Source: an uncultured Chryseobacterium sp. (GTDB taxonomy: Bacteria; Bacteroidota; Bacteroidia; Flavobacteriales; Weeksellaceae). Taken from it: 28,370 nucleotides of DNA. Under the pieces are notes generated by a model that did not search any database, was not told the DNA's origin, and saw nothing but the letters and a program-made list of their open reading frames with translations. Shown piece by piece: positions 13,946-22,322 of the stretch. Positions within the stretch are counted from its first letter, which is position 1. Each line of letters opens with the position of its first letter. The stretch spans positions 1-28,370 of the forward strand of contig NZ_CAKZIK010000016.1 of NCBI RefSeq assembly GCF_936933875.1. The letters run 5' to 3'. A program made the translations under genes and the position numbers.

Positions 13946-15643
13946 ATGTCATTATCAGAACAGGAAATTATCCGTCGAGAAAAACTGAATAAACTGACAG
14001 CTATGGGAATCGATGCATTTCCGGCTGCTGAATATAAAATTACCGATACCACCAAAACCATTAAGAAAAATTTTGCAGAAGGAAAATCTGTGAATATTGC
14101 GGGACGTTTGATGTCACGCCGTATTCAGGGGAAGGCTTCGTTTGCGGAGTTGCAGGATTCGGAAGGTAAAATTCAGGTTTATTTTAACCGTGATGAGATT
14201 TGTCCGGGTGATGATAAAGAGCTTTACAACGAAGTTTACAAACATCTTTTAGACATCGGTGATATCATTGGTGTTGAAGGTGAACTGTTCATGACGCAAG
14301 TTGGAGAAATGACGGTAATGGTGAAAAATTTCACATTGCTGACGAAATCTTTACGACCTCTTCCACAAGCAAAAACTGATGAAAACGGAGTAGTTCACGA
14401 CGCTTTCAACGACCCTGAATTGCGGTACAGACAGCGATATGTAGATTTAACGGTAAATCCTCAAGTGAAAGAAATTTTCGTGAAGAGAACGAAAATGTTC
14501 AATGCGATGCGTCAATATTTTAATGACGCAGGCTATTTTGAAGTTGAAACTCCAATTTTACAAGCTATTCCGGGAGGAGCTGCGGCAAGACCTTTCATTA
14601 CACATCACAATGCTTTGGATATTCCTTTGTACATGAGGATTGCGAACGAATTATATCTGAAAAGATTAATTGTTGGTGGTTTCGATGGCGTTTACGAATT
14701 TTCAAAAAATTTCCGTAACGAGGGGATGGACAGAACACATAATCCGGAGTTCACAGCTATGGAAATATACGTTGCTTACAAAGACTACAACTGGATGATG
14801 GATTTCACGGAGAAATTGCTTGAATTTGTAGCAGTTTCTGTGAATGGAAGTACTGAATCTCAGTTCGGAGAACATACAATCAACTGGAAAGCGCCGTATC
14901 CAAGAGTTTCGATGACAGAGGCGATTCAGAGATTTACCGGTTTCGATATTACAGGAAAATCAGAGCAGGAATTGTTTGATTTTGCGAAATCTATCGGAAT
15001 TGAAGTGGACCAAACCATGGGTAAAGGAAAACTGATTGACGAAATTTTCGGCGAAAAATGCGAAGGTAACTTCATTCAGCCAACTTTCATTACGGATTAT
15101 CCTGTAGAAATGTCGCCATTGACGAAAAAACACAGAACTCACGAAGGTTTAACGGAGCGTTTCGAGTTAATGGTTTGCGGTAAAGAAATCGCGAATGCTT
15201 ATTCAGAATTAAATGACCCAATTGACCAAAGAGAACGTTTTGAAGCACAATTAGCTCTTTCAGAAAGAGGGGATGACGAAGCGATGTTCATCGATAACGA
15301 TTTCTTGAGAGCTTTGGAATACGGAATGCCTCCAACTTCCGGTTTAGGGATTGGTATGGACCGTTTAATTATGTTTTTAACGGACAATGCATCCATTCAG
15401 GAAGTTTTGTTCTTCCCGCAAATGAGACCAGAAAAAACGGCTCCAACAATCGAATTGGGAGAAGATGAAAAAGTCATCATCGAGATTTTGAATTCTCAGG
15501 CAGAACCAATGGAATTGGCGGAAGTGAAAAACCGTTCTCAACTTTCAGGAAAAAAATGGGACAAAGCTTCGAAAAATTTAACCAAAAATAATTTAGTAAA
15601 AGTGGAGAAAATAGAGGAAAAGCTTTTGATGAGTTTGGTTTGA
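13946..15643 (+). CDS. lysS: Lysyl-tRNA synthetase, class II
   Basis: LysS charges tRNA-Lys. From MSLSEQEIIRREKLNKL it has 565 residues. The OB-fold anticodon domain fills about 55-165. Class II motif 1 is FEVETPILQAIPGGAAARPF, motif 2 is FRNEGMDRTHNPEFT, and motif 3 is GLGIGMDRLIM. About 65 residues follow motif 3 and the FFPQMRPE segment; they end in a predicted helix-rich, winged-helix-like tail (AEPMELAEVKNRSQLSGKKW). Standard bacterial LysS is about 500 residues; longer forms occur in Bacteroidota as far as I recall. I reject the 20 extra residues upstream of MSLSEQ because they overlap the promoter box. Confidence 0.97.
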   Translation: MSLSEQEIIRREKLNKLTAMGIDAFPAAEYKITDTTKTIKKNFAEGKSVNIAGRLMSRRIQGKASFAELQDSEGKIQVYFNRDEICPGDDKELYNEVYKHLLDIGDIIGVEGELFMTQVGEMTVMVKNFTLLTKSLRPLPQAKTDENGVVHDAFNDPELRYRQRYVDLTVNPQVKEIFVKRTKMFNAMRQYFNDAGYFEVETPILQAIPGGAAARPFITHHNALDIPLYMRIANELYLKRLIVGGFDGVYEFSKNFRNEGMDRTHNPEFTAMEIYVAYKDYNWMMDFTEKLLEFVAVSVNGSTESQFGEHTINWKAPYPRVSMTEAIQRFTGFDITGKSEQELFDFAKSIGIEVDQTMGKGKLIDEIFGEKCEGNFIQPTFITDYPVEMSPLTKKHRTHEGLTERFELMVCGKEIANAYSELNDPIDQRERFEAQLALSERGDDEAMFIDNDFLRALEYGMPPTSGLGIGMDRLIMFLTDNASIQEVLFFPQMRPEKTAPTIELGEDEKVIIEILNSQAEPMELAEVKNRSQLSGKKWDKASKNLTKNNLVKVEKIEEKLLMSLV

Positions 15644-15663
15644 AAAAAATTAAAAAAAATATT

Positions 15664-15691
15664 AAAGTCCTGAAATTTTCAGGGCTTTTTT
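15664..15691 (+). terminator. Terminator of lysS
   Basis: An AAAGTCCTGAAA/TTTCAGGGCTTT stem (one G-U) is followed by Ts, 20 bp after the stop. Confidence 0.8.
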
Positions 15692-15850
15692 GTTAGTAAC
15701 TTTTTCCCATTTCTAACACTTTTTGACTTTCATATTTCGCCGATTTTTCCGATATTTGTAAGTCTTTGCATTATGCAAAATTGAATTGAAAATTTTAAAG
15801 AAAATTAATATTTGCAGAAAGCAAAAAGCCGACAGCAAACAGCAAAAATT

Positions 15851-17785
15851 ATGAGTCAAAAACAATATTCAGCAAGCAGTATTCAGGCGCTGGAAGGAAT
15901 TGAACACGTTCGTCTTCGTCCTTCAATGTACATCGGTGATGTAGGAGTTCGTGGTCTTCACCATTTGGTTTATGAGGTGGTTGATAATTCAATCGACGAA
16001 GCTTTAGCCGGACACTGTGATACAATTTCAGTAACTATCCACGAAGGAGACGGAATTTCGGTAAAAGATAACGGTCGTGGTATTCCGGTAGATTTTCACG
16101 AAAAAGAGCAGAAATCGGCTCTAGAAGTAGTAATGACGAAGATTGGAGCAGGTGGTAAATTCGATAAAGATTCTTATAAAGTTTCCGGTGGTCTTCACGG
16201 AGTTGGGGTTTCTTGTGTGAACGCGCTTTCAACTTCGCTTATTGCTGATGTTTACCGTGATGGAAAAATTTATGAACAAAAATATTCAAAAGGAGTTGCT
16301 TTAGCAGATGTTGCCGAAATCGGAACAACAACTGAAAGAGGAACAAAAGTATTTTTCCAACCGGATGGAAGCATTTTCCAGGAGTTGGTGTACAACTACG
16401 ATACTTTGGCTGCACGTTTGAGAGAACTGGCTTTCCTGAACAAAGGAATTAGGATTACTTTAACAGACGAAAGACAGAAAAACGAAGATGGAACTTTCAA
16501 AACCGAAACATTCTATTCTGAAGGCGGTTTGAAAGAATTTGTTGAATACATCGACGGAAACCGTGAATCTATCATGGAAAACGTAATTTTCATGGAAGGT
16601 GAAAGAGATGATATTCCTGTGGAGGTTGCGATGCGTTACAACACTTCATTCAACGAAAATCTTCACTCATATGTTAATAATATCAACACGCACGAAGGTG
16701 GAACGCACTTGGCCGGTTTCAGAAGGGCTTTAACAAGAACTTTGAAGAAATATGCTGATGATTTAGGAATTCCACAAAAAGAAAAAGTAGAGATTACCGG
16801 AGACGACTTCCGTGAAGGTTTAACAGCGGTAATTTCAGTAAAAGTAATGGAGCCTCAGTTTGAAGGTCAAACCAAAACAAAATTGGGTAACTCCGAAGTT
16901 TCCGGTGCGGTTGACAAAATCGTGGGCGAAATGTTAACGAATTTCCTGGAGGAAAATCCAAATGAAGCCAAACAAATCGTTCAAAAAGTAGTTTTGGCCG
17001 CAAAAGCAAGACAGGCTGCGAAAAAAGCGAGAGAATTGGTTCAACGAAAATCTCCGATGGGAGGTTCCGGACTTCCGGGAAAATTGTCCGACTGTTCATC
17101 TAAAGACCCTGAAATCTCTGAAATTTTCCTGGTTGAGGGAGATTCCGCAGGTGGAACTGCAAAACAAGGTCGTGACCGTCATTTTCAAGCCATCCTTCCT
17201 TTGAGAGGTAAAATTTTGAACGTTGAAAAATCAATGCTTCATAAAGTTTACGATAACGAGGAAATCAGAAATATTTATACAGCTCTTGGCGTTTCTGTAG
17301 GAACTGAGGAAGATTCAAAAGCTTTGAATTTGGCGAAGTTGAGATATCACAAAATCGTAATTATGACCGATGCTGATATTGATGGATCCCACATTTCTAC
17401 TTTAATTTTGACATTCTTCTTCCGTTATATGAAAGAACTGATTGAGCAAGGATATATTTACATTGCCTCTCCGCCTTTATATTTATTGAAAAAAGGGAAC
17501 AAGAAAATTTACGCGTGGAACGAGAAAGAGCGTGAAGAAAAAACTTTGGAAATGTCTGCAGACGGAAAAGGAGTGGAAGTACAGCGTTACAAAGGTCTTG
17601 GGGAAATGAACCCGGAACAGCTTTGGGAAACCACTTTGAATCCTGAACACAGAATTTTGAAACAGGTAACCATCGAAAGTTTGGCTGAAGCTGACAATGT
17701 TTTCTCAATGCTGATGGGTGATGAAGTTCCGCCAAGAAGAGAATTTATCGAAAAGAATGCGATTTATGCCAATATTGATGTTTAA
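15851..17785 (+). CDS. gyrB: DNA gyrase subunit B
   Basis: GyrB is the ATPase subunit of gyrase, which introduces negative supercoils. From MSQKQYSASSIQALEG it has 644 residues, normal for the short (non-enterobacterial) form. The GHKL ATPase motifs EVVDNSIDEA, DNGRGIPVD and GGLHGVGVSCVNALS lie within the first 130 residues. The TOPRIM domain has EIFLVEGDSAGGTAKQGR and DADIDGSHI, and the C-terminal QRYKGLGEMNPEQLWETT block is present. The frame opens 13 codons earlier at a TTG inside a simple AGCAAA/CAGC-rich stretch; I choose the ATG at 15851 as in the family. A strong terminator follows. Confidence 0.97.
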   Translation: MSQKQYSASSIQALEGIEHVRLRPSMYIGDVGVRGLHHLVYEVVDNSIDEALAGHCDTISVTIHEGDGISVKDNGRGIPVDFHEKEQKSALEVVMTKIGAGGKFDKDSYKVSGGLHGVGVSCVNALSTSLIADVYRDGKIYEQKYSKGVALADVAEIGTTTERGTKVFFQPDGSIFQELVYNYDTLAARLRELAFLNKGIRITLTDERQKNEDGTFKTETFYSEGGLKEFVEYIDGNRESIMENVIFMEGERDDIPVEVAMRYNTSFNENLHSYVNNINTHEGGTHLAGFRRALTRTLKKYADDLGIPQKEKVEITGDDFREGLTAVISVKVMEPQFEGQTKTKLGNSEVSGAVDKIVGEMLTNFLEENPNEAKQIVQKVVLAAKARQAAKKARELVQRKSPMGGSGLPGKLSDCSSKDPEISEIFLVEGDSAGGTAKQGRDRHFQAILPLRGKILNVEKSMLHKVYDNEEIRNIYTALGVSVGTEEDSKALNLAKLRYHKIVIMTDADIDGSHISTLILTFFFRYMKELIEQGYIYIASPPLYLLKKGNKKIYAWNEKEREEKTLEMSADGKGVEVQRYKGLGEMNPEQLWETTLNPEHRILKQVTIESLAEADNVFSMLMGDEVPPRREFIEKNAIYANIDV

Positions 17786-17806
17786 ATTTATCTTGAAATG
17801 AATAAC

Positions 17807-17838
17807 AAAAATTGCTTCCAGATCGGAAGCAATTTTTT
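17807..17838 (+). terminator. Terminator of gyrB
   Basis: AAAAATTGCTTCC and GGAAGCAATTTTT form a perfect 13-bp stem with loop AGATC, followed by Ts. The last T of the run is the first base of a TATTTTTG box for the next gene. Confidence 0.9.
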
Positions 17839-17845
17839 ATTTTTG
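17838..17845 (+). promoter_or_regulatory. -7 box of the lipid kinase gene
   Basis: TATTTTTG begins in the gyrB terminator T-run and ends five bases before the GTG start codon. Confidence 0.5.
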
Positions 17846-17850
17846 AAAAC

Positions 17851-18702
17851 GTGAAAAATGTAGCCTTTATTATCAATCCGAATTCCGCCAAAGGAAACTA
17901 CGAACCTGTTTTGAACGATATCAAAAAGAAGGTGGAAAACCCGAATTTCTACATCTCGGATTCTTTTGAAGGTACAGAACATTTTATTAATAAAAATTTT
18001 GAAAATACTGAAATTTTTGTGGCAATCGGGGGAGATGGAACGATTTCTTCGGTAGCGCAAAAGCTCATTAATACTGAAAAAATTCTCGCTATTTTTCCGG
18101 CAGGTTCTGGAAATGGCTTCTCCAATGAAACCAATTTTCATAAAAATTTAGATGAACTTTTAGAAAAAATTAAAGCCAAAAATTCGAGGCAAATTGATAC
18201 TTTTACAGTGAATGGAAATCTTTCCATCAATGTTTCGGGAACAGGTTTCGACGGAAAAGTCGTGAAGGAATTTGAAAAAACTTCGCGAGGTTTCAAAAAT
18301 TACATTAAAGTTTCCATTCAGACTTTTTTTAATTACAAACCGATTAAAGTGAAATTTTTTGACGAGAAACTGAAAATTCACAACGGAAAATATTTAATGC
18401 TGAACGTGGCGAATACGCGACAGTTTGGAAATAACGCCTATATTGCGCCCAATGCAAGCAAAAGTGACGGTTTGGTGGATGTTGTACTCGTGAAAAAATT
18501 TCCGCTGCATTATTCAGCTTTATTTGCGTTCCGAATGTTTACCAAAAAACTTAAGGATGATGATTATGTCACCTATCTTCCGGTTTCGGAAATCGATTTT
18601 AAAGTTTCCACCAAAAATTGGCATATCGACGGAGATTTCAAGAAAATTAAATCTCCCGTTCACGTAAAGGTGTTGCCGAAAAGTTTGAGAATCTTGATTT
18701 AA
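17851..18702 (+). CDS. Diacylglycerol/sphingosine kinase-family lipid kinase
   Basis: A DagK/YegS/LCB5-type kinase that phosphorylates a lipid hydroxyl group. Family motifs are INPNSAKGNY near the N-terminus, the nucleotide-binding GGDGTISSVA, and FPAGSGNGFSNE; the C-terminal half has ISVSGTGFDGKV-like and NASKSDGLVDVVLVK segments. Its natural lipid cannot be told; in Bacteroidota, sphingolipids are possible substrates. The frame can open earlier at a TTG, but those residues come from the gyrB terminator hairpin. I take the GTG at 17851 (VKNVAFIINPNS; 283 residues), which would make the mRNA nearly leaderless. Its stop codon directly abuts the ggt stop on the other strand. Confidence 0.88.
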   Translation: MKNVAFIINPNSAKGNYEPVLNDIKKKVENPNFYISDSFEGTEHFINKNFENTEIFVAIGGDGTISSVAQKLINTEKILAIFPAGSGNGFSNETNFHKNLDELLEKIKAKNSRQIDTFTVNGNLSINVSGTGFDGKVVKEFEKTSRGFKNYIKVSIQTFFNYKPIKVKFFDEKLKIHNGKYLMLNVANTRQFGNNAYIAPNASKSDGLVDVVLVKKFPLHYSALFAFRMFTKKLKDDDYVTYLPVSEIDFKVSTKNWHIDGDFKKIKSPVHVKVLPKSLRILI

Positions 18703-20388
18703 TTATTCCGTCGCCACAGAATCGTCTCCACGTCCGTCTGCAACGCCGGTAATAGTTCCGTTTTCATCAACCAAAATCATTTCTGTACGTCCAATTCCCG
18801 AAGTTTTCACTATTTTATAATTCATCTTTTCCAAATCGGAGATAGTGCTTTGAGGGAAATTTTTCTCAACAGTTACGGTTTCAGGAAGCCACTGATGGTG
18901 AAATTTCGGAGCGTTGATCACCATATTTGCAGGTAATTTAAAATCAATCACATTCACAATACTTTGATAGACCGAGGTCGGAATCGTGGTTCCACCCGGA
19001 GTTCCAACCACGATAAAAGGTTTTCCGTTTTTTAGAACAATTGTAGGTGTCATAGAGGAAAGCATTCTTTTTCCGGGTTCAATTTTATTGGCTTCTCCGC
19101 CAACAGCGCCAAACATATTCGGAACGCCTGGTTTAATTGAAAAATCGTCCATTTCGTTGTTAAGGAAAAATCCTGCACCGGAAACTACGACTTTGCTTCC
19201 GTAAAGCCCGTTTAAAGTGGTGGTAATCGCAGCGGCGTTTCCGTCTTTATCGATAATCGAAATATGTGTGGTTTCCGTAGATTCTTTAGGCTGCGGAATA
19301 ATTTTTCCTACTGCAGAACTTGCTGTTGCAGCATTTGGATTGTACGATTTCCATCGGTTTTTCAAATAGTCATCAGAAATAAGCATCGAAGTTTTATCGT
19401 TGATGAAAGCCGGGTCTCCCATATATTCAGCGCGGTCTGCATAAGCTCTGCGTTCTGCTTCCACCATAATTTGAACCGCTTTTGTTGAATTCTGCTGATA
19501 TTTTTCAAGGTTTTCGTAGGAAGCCATTTTCAGCATTTGAGCCAGTAAAATTCCGCCTGAAGAGGGAAGTGGCATCGAAACGATTTGGTTTCCTTTATAG
19601 TCGAATTCAATAGGTTTTCTGTCTGCAACTTTATAGTTTTTCAAATCATTGAAAGAAATAATTCCGTTTCCGCGCTTCATTTCAGCTGCAATGAGTTCTG
19701 CTGTTTTTCCTTCATAGAAACCTTTCATCCCGTCTTTTTGGATGCGCTTTAAAGTTTCGGCCAATTCTTTTTGAATGAGTAAATCTCCTGCTTTCCAAAT
19801 ATTGAATTTCACAAAAGCGGTTTCATTTTTATTGTGTTTTAAAAATTCTTCACGATGGGCGTTTAATAAATTGGCTTCACGATCAGTAATTGCAAATCCC
19901 TGTGCAGCCAAATCAATAGCCGGCTGTATGAGTTTTTCCATCGGAAGTTTGCAATGTTTGAGCGTTGCATAAAATCCCGCAACAGAACCCGGAACACCGA
20001 CCGCCAATCTTCCGTTCTGCGATAAATCGGTATTGGCTTTTCCGTTTTTGTCGAGATACATGTCTCTGGAAGCTTTTGCAGGAGCTGTTTCACGAAAATC
20101 GAGTGTAAATTTTTCTCCATTATTTTTCACCCCTACCAAAAATCCGCCGCCACCGAGATTTCCGGCCTGAGGATAAACCACAGCCAGAGCATATTGCGTG
20201 GCAACTGCAGCATCGTATGCATTTCCTCCCATTTTAAGAATTTTTGCGCCGGCTTCACTCGCTAAAGGATGGGCAGAAACTACAACACCTTTATTCTTCA
20301 CTCGGATTTCTTTAACGGTATTAAAATCAGTGAATTGTGCCGAAATGGTTTGAGACAAAAGGACAAGAACAAGGAAAAACTTTTTCAT
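18703..20388 (-). CDS. ggt: Gamma-glutamyltransferase (exported)
   Basis: GGT cleaves gamma-glutamyl bonds, as in glutathione, and transfers the group to water or amino acids. From the ATG at 20388 it has 561 residues with a signal peptide (MKKFFLVLVLLSQTISA). Autocatalytic cleavage should occur before T373 (STE/TTHISIIDKDGN), giving the N-terminal nucleophile of the small subunit. Other family features are NAYDAAVATQYAL, GGGGFLV, FRETAPAKA, LPSSGG, NNEMDDFSIKPG, GTPGGTTIPT and FHHQWLPE. The frame could open at an upstream TTG, but the ATG gives a proper signal peptide. It acts in the periplasm, probably in peptide and sulfur salvage. Confidence 0.95.
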   Translation of the reverse strand: MKKFFLVLVLLSQTISAQFTDFNTVKEIRVKNKGVVVSAHPLASEAGAKILKMGGNAYDAAVATQYALAVVYPQAGNLGGGGFLVGVKNNGEKFTLDFRETAPAKASRDMYLDKNGKANTDLSQNGRLAVGVPGSVAGFYATLKHCKLPMEKLIQPAIDLAAQGFAITDREANLLNAHREEFLKHNKNETAFVKFNIWKAGDLLIQKELAETLKRIQKDGMKGFYEGKTAELIAAEMKRGNGIISFNDLKNYKVADRKPIEFDYKGNQIVSMPLPSSGGILLAQMLKMASYENLEKYQQNSTKAVQIMVEAERRAYADRAEYMGDPAFINDKTSMLISDDYLKNRWKSYNPNAATASSAVGKIIPQPKESTETTHISIIDKDGNAAAITTTLNGLYGSKVVVSGAGFFLNNEMDDFSIKPGVPNMFGAVGGEANKIEPGKRMLSSMTPTIVLKNGKPFIVVGTPGGTTIPTSVYQSIVNVIDFKLPANMVINAPKFHHQWLPETVTVEKNFPQSTISDLEKMNYKIVKTSGIGRTEMILVDENGTITGVADGRGDDSVATE

Positions 20389-20407
20389 CGGAATTTTCAA
20401 TTTGCAT

Positions 20408-20455
20408 CAAAATTAAAGATTTGTTTTCTAAAAGTGCCCAATTTTTTTAAATTTG
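20408..20455. promoter_or_regulatory. Divergent promoters of ggt and tdh
   Basis: The minus strand has TAATTTTG (20408-20415), 20 bases before the ggt ATG. The plus strand has TAAATTTG (20448-20455), 26 bases before tdh, with TTTC 19 bp upstream. The two start sites share about 50 bp. Confidence 0.55.
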
Positions 20456-20480
20456 CTATTCACACATTTAAATCGTAACA

Positions 20481-21440
20481 ATGGAGCCTTCCACGGAAAA
20501 AATTCTTATTACAGGTGCTTTGGGACAAATCGGTACCGAACTTACAAACAGATTAATTGAGATACATGGAGAAGAAAATGTTGTAGCATCCGGACTCGAC
20601 CGTTGGGATAAAAAACTCACCAAAGCAAAGTATTATGAAAGGATGGACGTTACGAATACACAGCTGGTTAAACAGGTTATTAAAGACTACGAAATTACTA
20701 CGGTGTATCATTTGGCTTCCTTGCTTTCCGGGACTTCGGAGAGACAGCCACTTTTTGCCTGGAGACTGAATGTTGAACCGTTGCTGAACTTCTGCGAAAT
20801 GGCAAAGGAAGGACTTTTGAAGAAAATTTTTTGGCCAAGTTCTATCGCAGTTTTCGGTAAAGGAATTCCAAAACATAATGTGGGACAGGATGTTGTGCTG
20901 AATCCTACGACGGTTTACGGGATTTCTAAACTCGCCGGAGAAAAATGGTGTGAATATTATTTTGATCAATATGGAGTAGATGTCCGTTCCATCCGCTATC
21001 CGGGTTTAATTTCATGGAAAACTCCTGCAGGTGGTGGAACAACTGATTATGCTGTTGAAATTTTCTACGAAGCGGTAGAAAATGGAAAATACACAAGCTT
21101 TATTTCCGAAAATACAGCGATGCCGATGCTGTATATGGATGATGCCATCAATGCCACACTTCAATTAATGGCAGCTCCGAAAGAAAGTTTAACCGTTCGT
21201 TCATCTTATAATTTGGGTGGACTGAGTTTTACTCCGGCTGAACTGACTGCAGAAATTAAAAAGGAAATTCCGGAATTCGAGATTGATTACCAACCGGATT
21301 TCAGACAGGCAATTGCAGATTCCTGGCCGGCTTCCATTGACGATTCGGTAGCGAAAAAAGACTGGAATTTATCTTATGGTTTTGATATTTCTGAAATATC
21401 AAAAGATATGATTAAGAACCTGAAAGTGAAATTGACTTAA
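20481..21440 (+). CDS. tdh: L-threonine 3-dehydrogenase, SDR type
   Basis: This 319-residue NAD-dependent enzyme of the extended SDR (epimerase-like) family oxidises L-threonine to 2-amino-3-ketobutyrate. The NAD site is GALGQIG (12-18), and the catalytic Y146-x3-K150 is in TTVYGISKLAG. The block GGGTTDYAVEIFYEAV followed by AMPMLYMDDAI is characteristic of SDR-type threonine dehydrogenases such as those of Flavobacterium and animals, which differ from the zinc-dependent E. coli enzyme. The companion ligase (Kbl) is not in the window. A sugar epimerase is the main alternative but is less likely because of that block. Confidence 0.88.
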   Translation: MEPSTEKILITGALGQIGTELTNRLIEIHGEENVVASGLDRWDKKLTKAKYYERMDVTNTQLVKQVIKDYEITTVYHLASLLSGTSERQPLFAWRLNVEPLLNFCEMAKEGLLKKIFWPSSIAVFGKGIPKHNVGQDVVLNPTTVYGISKLAGEKWCEYYFDQYGVDVRSIRYPGLISWKTPAGGGTTDYAVEIFYEAVENGKYTSFISENTAMPMLYMDDAINATLQLMAAPKESLTVRSSYNLGGLSFTPAELTAEIKKEIPEFEIDYQPDFRQAIADSWPASIDDSVAKKDWNLSYGFDISEISKDMIKNLKVKLT

Positions 21441-21469
21441 ATTAAATTTCAGTTTAAATAAACATTTTA

Positions 21470-21503
21470 AAAGTCTGTAATTATTAAAGTTACAGATTTT
21501 ATT
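21470..21503 (+). terminator. Terminator of tdh
   Basis: TCTGTAA (21474-21480) and TTACAGA (21490-21496) form a 7-bp stem with A-rich and T-rich flanks. Confidence 0.6.
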
Positions 21504-21519
21504 TATAAATTTACTTGGG

Positions 21520-22272
21520 ATGATTTTATTAACATTCAATATTCTGAATATTAATGCTGAAACCAAAGGTGGCACCACATTTTCGGAAGATAAACTGTTG
21601 GAAATCACGCAACAAAATGCCAAAGCCATTCTTCGGATTTTAGAAAATCACGATATCAAATCGACGTTCTTTGTAGAAATTTCTATTGCTGAAAAACTGA
21701 CGTATCTACTCGAAAATATCAAAGACAAAGGTCACGAAATCGCATTTTATAATAAAGGTTCAAAGACGGAAGAAATTCGGAATGTAAAAGAAAAGATCGA
21801 ACATATTTCTGAAAAGAAAGTTCGGGGAATTCGTCAGAAAGAGGTTTCAGTTTCCATTGATGATTTGAAATTACTAGAGTTTTCCTACATTACCAATATC
21901 GAAAATGCCAATATTCTGTTTCCTTTCAAAAGATTAATACGTGATACTGAGATTACCGAAGTGAAAGGAATCAGCGTTGTTCCCGAAAGTATTTCGCCTT
22001 ACTCGCAAATTCCTTACAATGATTTTGTTTTTCAGATGGTTCCGATGAAATATTACCAAAGTATGGTGACGGAAACGCTGAAAAATGAAGAATTTTGCCT
22101 TATCTATCTTAACTCATGGCAATTTACAGATTTTCAGGGACTTAACTTTAAAATTCCGTTCTACAGAAAGTGGAATTCAGGCAGAAAAATGGAAGATAAA
22201 CTGGAAAATTTTCTGACTTGGATTAACCGAGAAGAACTCGCCACCGCGAGGATGAAAGATTACATCTTTTAA
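21520..22272 (+). CDS. Polysaccharide deacetylase-like protein lacking catalytic residues
   Basis: The 250-residue protein follows the NodB fold in order: first strand ILLTFNILN, then AILRILENHDIKSTFFVEI, DKGHEIAFYNKGS, KVRGIRQKE, and a late YLNSWQFTDFQGL. These align by eye with active relatives (LTFD.., KATFF, GHEI..H...H, GFR.P, HPWE). The expected catalytic Asp is N7, the two zinc histidines are replaced by Y77 and S81, the Pro after R105 is Q, and the late His is N198. All metal ligands are therefore gone while the fold markers remain. It is probably a pseudoenzyme, perhaps one that binds glycan. No signal peptide is visible. It lies 50 bp upstream of the helicase gene. Confidence 0.7.
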   Translation: MILLTFNILNINAETKGGTTFSEDKLLEITQQNAKAILRILENHDIKSTFFVEISIAEKLTYLLENIKDKGHEIAFYNKGSKTEEIRNVKEKIEHISEKKVRGIRQKEVSVSIDDLKLLEFSYITNIENANILFPFKRLIRDTEITEVKGISVVPESISPYSQIPYNDFVFQMVPMKYYQSMVTETLKNEEFCLIYLNSWQFTDFQGLNFKIPFYRKWNSGRKMEDKLENFLTWINREELATARMKDYIF

Positions 22273-22291
22273 ACACCAATTTTCAAAAGCG

Positions 22292-22299
22292 TATCTTTG
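22292..22299 (+). promoter_or_regulatory. -7 box of the helicase gene
   Basis: TATCTTTG, 23 bases before the ATG, with a TTTT run about 20 bp upstream. Confidence 0.5.
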
Positions 22300-22322
22300 C
22301 CGCATCAACAAAATTTCAACGG

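Noticed and set aside
15812..15850. TTG start of gyrB with a KAKSRQQTAK-like extension
   Set aside because: It is encoded by simple AGCAAA/CAGC-rich sequence, with no counterpart in GyrB.
17812..17850. TTG start of the lipid kinase
   Set aside because: The residues are translated from the gyrB terminator hairpin and would not be made on a transcript starting at the -7 box.
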